Shown here: piece after piece, positions 59,768 through 64,000 of the stretch
Layout of the letters: every line of letters starts with the position of its first letter
Position numbering within the stretch: position 1 is the stretch's first letter
NCBI GenBank assembly: GCA_002238965.1
Contig: MPNJ01000009.1
Coordinates: 81,738 to 145,737, forward strand
Direction: 5' to 3'
From: Nitrospinae bacterium bin107
GTDB lineage: Bacteria > UBA8248
DNA length: 64,000 bases
Notes under the pieces: generated by a model
Database searches by the model: none
What the model was told of the DNA's origin: nothing
The model's input: the letters and a program-made list of their open reading frames with translations, nothing else
Made by a program: the position numbers and the translations under genes

Positions 59768-61513
59768 ATGGATCCAGGCTGCGACCGTATCACCACCGAG
59801 GTCATCGCGCACCGCTTCGCCGCCGCGGCCGACGAGATGATGGCCACCCTCGTCAAGACCGCGTATTCCCCGAACATCAAGGAGCGGCGTGACTGCTCGG
59901 TCGCGATCTTCGACACTGCGGGCAACCTCCTCGCCCTGACCGCCATCGCCCCCCTTCACCTGAGCTCGCTCCTCGGCCTCGTGGAGAACATCACCCGGCG
60001 ATACCCCCTCGACCGCTTTCGCCCCGGCGACGGCTTCCTCACGAACGATCCGTACGTGGGAGGCGGCTCGCACCTGCCGGACCTGACGCTCGCAAGCCCC
60101 GTCTTCTTCGATGGCCGGCCGGTCGCGTTCGTCGCCAACATCGCCCACCACTCCGACGTCGGCGGCAAGGTGGCGGGGAGCGAGAGCGCCGACTGCACGA
60201 GCATCTTCCAGGAAGGGCTGCGAATCCCTCCCGTCAAGCTGCTGGACGAGGGGGAGCTGCGCACCGACATACTCGCGTTCGTGCTCCTCAACTCGCGCAC
60301 CCCGCGCGAGCGCGAGGGCGATCTGCGGGCCCAGATCGCGACCAACGCCATCGGGGTCCGCCGGGTGCAGGAGTGCTTTGCTCGCTTCGGAGCCGATAGC
60401 GTGCACCGGGGCGCGAGAGCGCTCCTCGACTACGCCGAGTCGCGCACGCGCGCCGAGATCGCGAGGCTGCCGGATGGAACCTACGAGAACGAAGAAGTGG
60501 TCGACAACGACGGCGTGGCCGACGGCATCGTTCGCCTCCGCGTCAAGATCACCATTCGCGCCGATAGCATTCACTTCGACTTCACGGGCACCGACGGGCA
60601 GATCGCAGGGGCCCGGAACATGCTGCTCGCGGCCACCCTGTCCGCCGTCTACTACGCGGTCAAGGCGGTGACGGACCCGGCGCTGCCGCCCAACTCCGGG
60701 TACTTCCGCGCCATCAGCGTCACCGCGCCGGAAGGCACGGTCCTCAACTGCCGTCCCCCCGCCGCCGTCGGGGATCGGGGCGCGACCGGCAACGTGCTCG
60801 GCGACCTGCTGCTGGGCGCGCTCGCCGACGCGGCGCCGGACCGGGTGATGGCCGGCTGCGGTCCGCTCCACGGGCTTATCTTCAGTGGCGTCGACCCGCG
60901 CCGGAACGAATACTTCGTCGACTACGAGACCTACGCGGGAGCGTCCGGCGCGCTTTCCGCGCTCGACGGAAAAGACGCGGTCCGGGTCCACGTTTCGGGC
61001 GCGGCCAACCTGCCCATCGAATCCGTGGAGCAGGAGTTCCCACTGACCGTCGGCCGCTACGAGCTGATCGCCGACTCGGGAGGCCCCGGACGGCATCGCG
61101 GCGGCCTAGCGACGCGCCGCGACGTCACCATCTGGGCGGAGCGGGCGAGGCTCGCAGGCCGCGGACTGCGCCAATCCCGAGGCGCGTCCGGGCTGTTTGG
61201 CGGAAGTTCGGGGTGTCCCGGCGTCTTCGTTCTGGACCCGGGCGGAAACCGCGAGACGAAGCTTCCGGGCTCGTTCTCGGAGCTCAAGGTGGACGCGGGA
61301 ACGACGGTTCGGGTCGACACCCCGTCCGGCGCCGGCTTCGGCGACCCGTGGGAACGCGATCCGGAGAGGGTGCGCGACGACGTGGCCGCCGGCAAGGTGA
61401 CCGCACCCGCGGCGGAGCAGAGCTACGGTGTCGCGCTCGTCCGCGGAAGCGTCGACGCCTCCCGGACCGCGGCCTTGCGGGAGGCCCGCCAAGATTCGAA
61501 CCGTGGCGCCTGA
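59768..61513 (+). CDS. Hydantoinase B/oxoprolinase family protein
   Basis: Subunit HyuB of an ATP-dependent hydantoinase/oxoprolinase or acetone carboxylase-type complex, 581 residues. The start MDPGCDRITTEVIAHRF and the MMATLVKTAYSPNIKERRDCS segment are diagnostic, followed by FLTNDPYVGGGSHLPDLT. Together with HyuA it opens cyclic amides using ATP. ATG 59768 follows GGGGAG; the frame is open from 59432 through the IS256 remnant but that part is meaningless. Its end overlaps the hyuA start by 11 bases. Confidence 0.92.
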   Translation: MDPGCDRITTEVIAHRFAAAADEMMATLVKTAYSPNIKERRDCSVAIFDTAGNLLALTAIAPLHLSSLLGLVENITRRYPLDRFRPGDGFLTNDPYVGGGSHLPDLTLASPVFFDGRPVAFVANIAHHSDVGGKVAGSESADCTSIFQEGLRIPPVKLLDEGELRTDILAFVLLNSRTPREREGDLRAQIATNAIGVRRVQECFARFGADSVHRGARALLDYAESRTRAEIARLPDGTYENEEVVDNDGVADGIVRLRVKITIRADSIHFDFTGTDGQIAGARNMLLAATLSAVYYAVKAVTDPALPPNSGYFRAISVTAPEGTVLNCRPPAAVGDRGATGNVLGDLLLGALADAAPDRVMAGCGPLHGLIFSGVDPRRNEYFVDYETYAGASGALSALDGKDAVRVHVSGAANLPIESVEQEFPLTVGRYELIADSGGPGRHRGGLATRRDVTIWAERARLAGRGLRQSRGASGLFGGSSGCPGVFVLDPGGNRETKLPGSFSELKVDAGTTVRVDTPSGAGFGDPWERDPERVRDDVAAGKVTAPAAEQSYGVALVRGSVDASRTAALREARQDSNRGA

Positions 61514-63605
61514 GCGTTACGTCCTCGGCGTCGACGTCGGCGGGACGTTCACCGACTTCGCACTCGTCCGCCTCTCGGACGGCAAGACGTGGTTCCTGAA
61601 GACACCCTCGACCCCGGACGACCCGTCCCGGGCGATTGCGGCCGGCATTCCGGAGCTATTGGACCGTGCAGACGCCGGTGCCGGGAACGTCCGCTACTTC
61701 GGCCACGGGACGACGGTCGCCACCAACGCGCTCATCACGGGGGACACGGCGGTCACGGGCCTCATCACCACTGAAGGGTTTCGCGACATCCTGGAGATCC
61801 GCCGCCAGCGCCAACCCCACAACTACGACATTCGGATGCCGAAGCCCCCGCCCCTCGTCGCGCGCCACCTCCGGCGCGAGATCGAGGAGCGCACCTATCT
61901 CCTCGGGCCTTCCGACGTGCCGCCGGACCTCGAAGCGCTCGACGGAATCCTCGACGACTTCCGCCGCGAAGGCGTGGAGGCAGTGGCCGTCTGCTTCCTG
62001 CACAGCTACCACAATCCGGCCCACGAGGCCGCCGTCGCGGCCGCGGTGCGCGAGCACCTTCCCGGTGCGTTCACCTGCGCATCCCACGAAGTCGTGGCCG
62101 AGTTCCGTGAGTACGAGAGGACCACGACCACCGTGCTGAACGCATCGCTGGGCCCGGTCGTGAGCCGCTATCTCGATCGCCTCGGGGAACGGTCCCGCGC
62201 CCTGGGCATCGTGGGCCCGAAGATACTCCAGTCCCACGGCGGCGTCGCCTCGCTTCGGGATGCGGGTGCGATGGCGGGCCGCTGCCTCATGTCGGGGCCG
62301 GCGGCGGGAGTCACCGGCGCGGGCTTTCTCGCCGGAAGAGCCGAGTGTCCGGACGTCATCACCTTCGACGTCGGGGGAACGAGCACCGACGTCTGCCTCA
62401 TCGAAGGCAACCGGCCGCTCGTCGCAAAGGAGCGGGAGGTGCGGGGGCATCCCATCCGCTTTCCGATGGTCGACGTGCATTCGGTGGGAGCCGGAGGGGG
62501 CAGCATCGCGCGCGTGGACACGGGCGGCTTCGTGCACGTGGGCCCCCGGAGCGCCGGCGCCGCGCCCGGTCCCGCCTGCTACGGCCTCGGGGGAACCGAG
62601 CCCACCGTGACCGACGCCAACGTCGTGCTCGGCCGCCTTTCCGGTGAATCCCTGCTGGGCGGCCGCATGAGCCTCCGTCCCGACCTCGCGCACCGCGCAA
62701 TCGCCGACAAGGTGGCGGCCCCGATGGGGCTCGGAGCCGAGGAGGCGGCCGAAGCGGTGCTCACCATCCTCAACGAGAACCTGGTTCAGGCGATACGCGT
62801 GATCTCGGTGGAGAAGGGTTTCGATCCGCGGCACTTCACCCTGGTGGCGTTCGGGGGGGCGGGGCCTCTCCTCGCCTCCGCGCTCGCCCGCGAGCTGGGC
62901 ATGACCCGGGTCATGGTGCCGCCCGGACCGGGTCTCCTGTGCGCGCTCGGGCTCCTCGTCGCCGACGTGCGCTCGGATTTCAGCCTGACGCGGATCGCCG
63001 ATCTCGAGGAAACCGGCGCCGCCGGCATCAACGTCACCTTCACGGAGGTCGGACAGCGAGCGCTCGAATGGTTCGACCGGGAGGGGGTGGAGCCCGGCGA
63101 GCGCACGGTGCAACGCGTCATCGACATGCGCTACGTCGGACAGAGCCACGAGATCACGGTGGCGGTTCAGGAGCGGGAATTCGCCGACCACGACCTCTCG
63201 GCGCTGGTCGACGCTTTCCGGCGCGAGCACGAAAGAGTGTACGGCTACGCGCCGGACGCGCCGGTTCAACTGGTCACCTTTCGCGTCACCGCCCTCGCCC
63301 GGGTGACGGCGCCCCCGGTCGCGGGCGCCGCAGGGACGGGCGGCGACCTGCGCGCGGCGGAGCGAGGGAGGCGACGGGTGCATTTTGCAGAGCTCGGCGG
63401 ATTCGTCGATTGCCCGATCTACGCCCGGGAGGGTCTCCCCCGGGGCGCCGATCTCGAAGGCCCCGCGATCCTCGAGCAGATGGACTCGACGACCGTCGTG
63501 CTGCCCGGACAGGTCGCCCGCAGCGACGAGCAGGGCAACCTGAACCTCACGGTCGTGTCGGCCCCGCACGACGCAGGGAGCGGCGGTAGCGGGGGGCTCG
63601 CATGA
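61503..63605 (+). CDS. Hydantoinase A/oxoprolinase family protein
   Basis: Subunit HyuA, 700 residues, partner of HyuB. The N-terminus VLGVDVGGTFTDFALV is an ASKHA-type phosphate-binding motif for ATP, and HGTTVATNALI and VGGTSTDVCLI are further nucleotide-binding blocks. The C-terminal third matches the hydantoinase_A C-domain (RFVYGYAPD-like). GTG 61503 begins a Shine-Dalgarno-less overlap with hyuB and gives the usual short N-terminus. Substrate may be N-methylhydantoin, 5-oxoproline or a related cyclic amide. Next to the transposase remnant, this pair may have arrived by transfer. Confidence 0.92.
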   Translation: MAPERYVLGVDVGGTFTDFALVRLSDGKTWFLKTPSTPDDPSRAIAAGIPELLDRADAGAGNVRYFGHGTTVATNALITGDTAVTGLITTEGFRDILEIRRQRQPHNYDIRMPKPPPLVARHLRREIEERTYLLGPSDVPPDLEALDGILDDFRREGVEAVAVCFLHSYHNPAHEAAVAAAVREHLPGAFTCASHEVVAEFREYERTTTTVLNASLGPVVSRYLDRLGERSRALGIVGPKILQSHGGVASLRDAGAMAGRCLMSGPAAGVTGAGFLAGRAECPDVITFDVGGTSTDVCLIEGNRPLVAKEREVRGHPIRFPMVDVHSVGAGGGSIARVDTGGFVHVGPRSAGAAPGPACYGLGGTEPTVTDANVVLGRLSGESLLGGRMSLRPDLAHRAIADKVAAPMGLGAEEAAEAVLTILNENLVQAIRVISVEKGFDPRHFTLVAFGGAGPLLASALARELGMTRVMVPPGPGLLCALGLLVADVRSDFSLTRIADLEETGAAGINVTFTEVGQRALEWFDREGVEPGERTVQRVIDMRYVGQSHEITVAVQEREFADHDLSALVDAFRREHERVYGYAPDAPVQLVTFRVTALARVTAPPVAGAAGTGGDLRAAERGRRRVHFAELGGFVDCPIYAREGLPRGADLEGPAILEQMDSTTVVLPGQVARSDEQGNLNLTVVSAPHDAGSGGSGGLA

Positions 63606-63630
63606 CAGGGCCGAGAGAGCCGGAGGGAGC

Positions 63631-63715
63631 ATGAGCAAGGATTCGGAGCGATACCAGGTCTGGTCGACGGCGGCATGGTCGCGCCCGAGGACGCCAAGGT
63701 GAGCGTCCTCACCGC
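63631..63715 (+). pseudogene. Possible start of a class IV aminotransferase gene, interrupted
   Basis: ATG 63631 follows GGAGGGAGC. The first codons read [11 protein letters not shown]; one base is then missing for the frame that reads [18 protein letters not shown], which resembles the start of branched-chain-type class IV aminotransferases. The sequence stops making sense at about 63715, where helicase coding sequence begins. Confidence 0.4.
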
Positions 63716-64000
63716 GACGGCCAGGCGCGGGTCCTGGTGGCGACTGATATCGCGGCCCGCGGCATCGATGTGGATTCCGTCAGCCATGTCATCAATTACG
63801 AACTCCCCAATGAGCCGGAAAATTATGTCCACCGGATCGGGCGGACAGCGCGGGCCGGTGCGAGCGGTGCGGCGATTGCCTTTTGCGATCCGAGCGAGCG
63901 GGCTTATCTGAGCGATATCGAAAAACTGATCGAGTGCCGGTTGACGGTGATTGGTGACGAACCCGCTCCGGTCGATCCCGGGCCGGCCCCACCGGATCAG
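63715..64000 (+). CDS. DEAD-box RNA helicase, C-terminal part only (5' part missing, runs off the window)
   Basis: From about 63715 the frame reads [17 protein letters not shown], then [20 protein letters not shown] and [13 protein letters not shown]: motifs V and VI of RhlE-like DEAD-box helicases, intact to the window end. The ATP-binding half with the DEAD motif is absent, and there is no start codon or promoter next to it. Either a real deletion fused it to the hyu region or the assembly is chimeric here. Confidence 0.8.

Noticed and set aside
59723..61096. 457-codon open frame on the minus strand
   Set aside because: Antisense to hyuB.
61656..63638. 660-codon open frame on the minus strand
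   Set aside because: Antisense to hyuA, which has clear motifs; composition (Arg, His, Glu rich) is not that of a real protein.
1..64000. CRISPR array, rRNA or tRNA genes, prophage genes
   Set aside because: No regularly spaced repeats, no recognisable rRNA or tRNA, and no phage structural genes were seen.

Overview
The window looks like chromosomal DNA of a Gram-negative, G+C-rich heterotroph. Sec and Tat signal peptides, a surface lipoprotein, SPFH membrane proteins, a Zur/ZnuABC zinc system and many ABC binding proteins support this. I cannot place it in a named lineage. The mix of solute-binding proteins, LLM flavin oxidoreductase, CoA transferase, HyuAB and many small hydrolases suggests an uncultivated soil or marine proteobacterium-like or Tectomicrobia-like organism; that is inference only. 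The right end carries an abrupt gene-to-gene junction, so an assembly chimera there is possible. Non-ATG starts (GTG, TTG) are common and often have the better ribosome binding site, so several starts here are shorter than the longest open frame.

1-16.4 kb: a truncated D-Ala-D-Ala carboxypeptidase gene, dapA, an amidohydrolase, an MFS transporter, a ferric-iron-type ABC transporter (binding protein, fused permease, ATPase) followed by a D-2-hydroxyacid dehydrogenase, then an aquaporin and a second hydroxyacid dehydrogenase. At 11.86-12.41 kb lies the main discovery: an OsmC-family gene with an in-frame TGA exactly where the catalytic cysteine belongs and a hairpin just downstream, i.e. a candidate selenoprotein. 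A flavoprotein, a divergent Fe-S/CCG protein and a Tat-exported intradiol dioxygenase follow.

16.5-29.5 kb: a VOC protein, a duplicated-domain unknown protein, 1.85 kb of non-coding DNA full of inverted repeats, a TbpB-like lipoprotein, a decayed copy of a sensor kinase gene next to the intact gene (GAF-PAS-kinase-receiver-winged helix in one chain), a pseudogene scrap of a Kef antiporter, a LivK-like binding protein, and a PiT transporter overlapping a GPP34 (GOLPH3-like) gene.

29.5-43.8 kb: a five-gene minus-strand operon with 4-base overlaps or 1-base gaps throughout: a metal permease fused to an SPFH domain, two more SPFH (HflC/HflK-like) proteins, a periplasmic binding protein and a small membrane protein. 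Beside it are znuA and, divergently, zur-znuC-znuB with a palindromic operator between them. A Kef antiporter and remnants of IS110, IS66-like and DUF4338-type transposases follow.

44.2-64 kb: a catabolic region: CoA transferase, crotonase, cupin, three related alpha/beta hydrolases (two paired with cupins), M20 peptidase, a dipeptide-type ABC transporter split around a divergent promoter region, LLM oxidoreductase, another alpha/beta hydrolase, quinone oxidoreductase, an internally deleted IS256 remnant, and hyuB-hyuA. The last 370 bases hold the start of a possible class IV aminotransferase gene joined to the end of a DEAD-box helicase gene.
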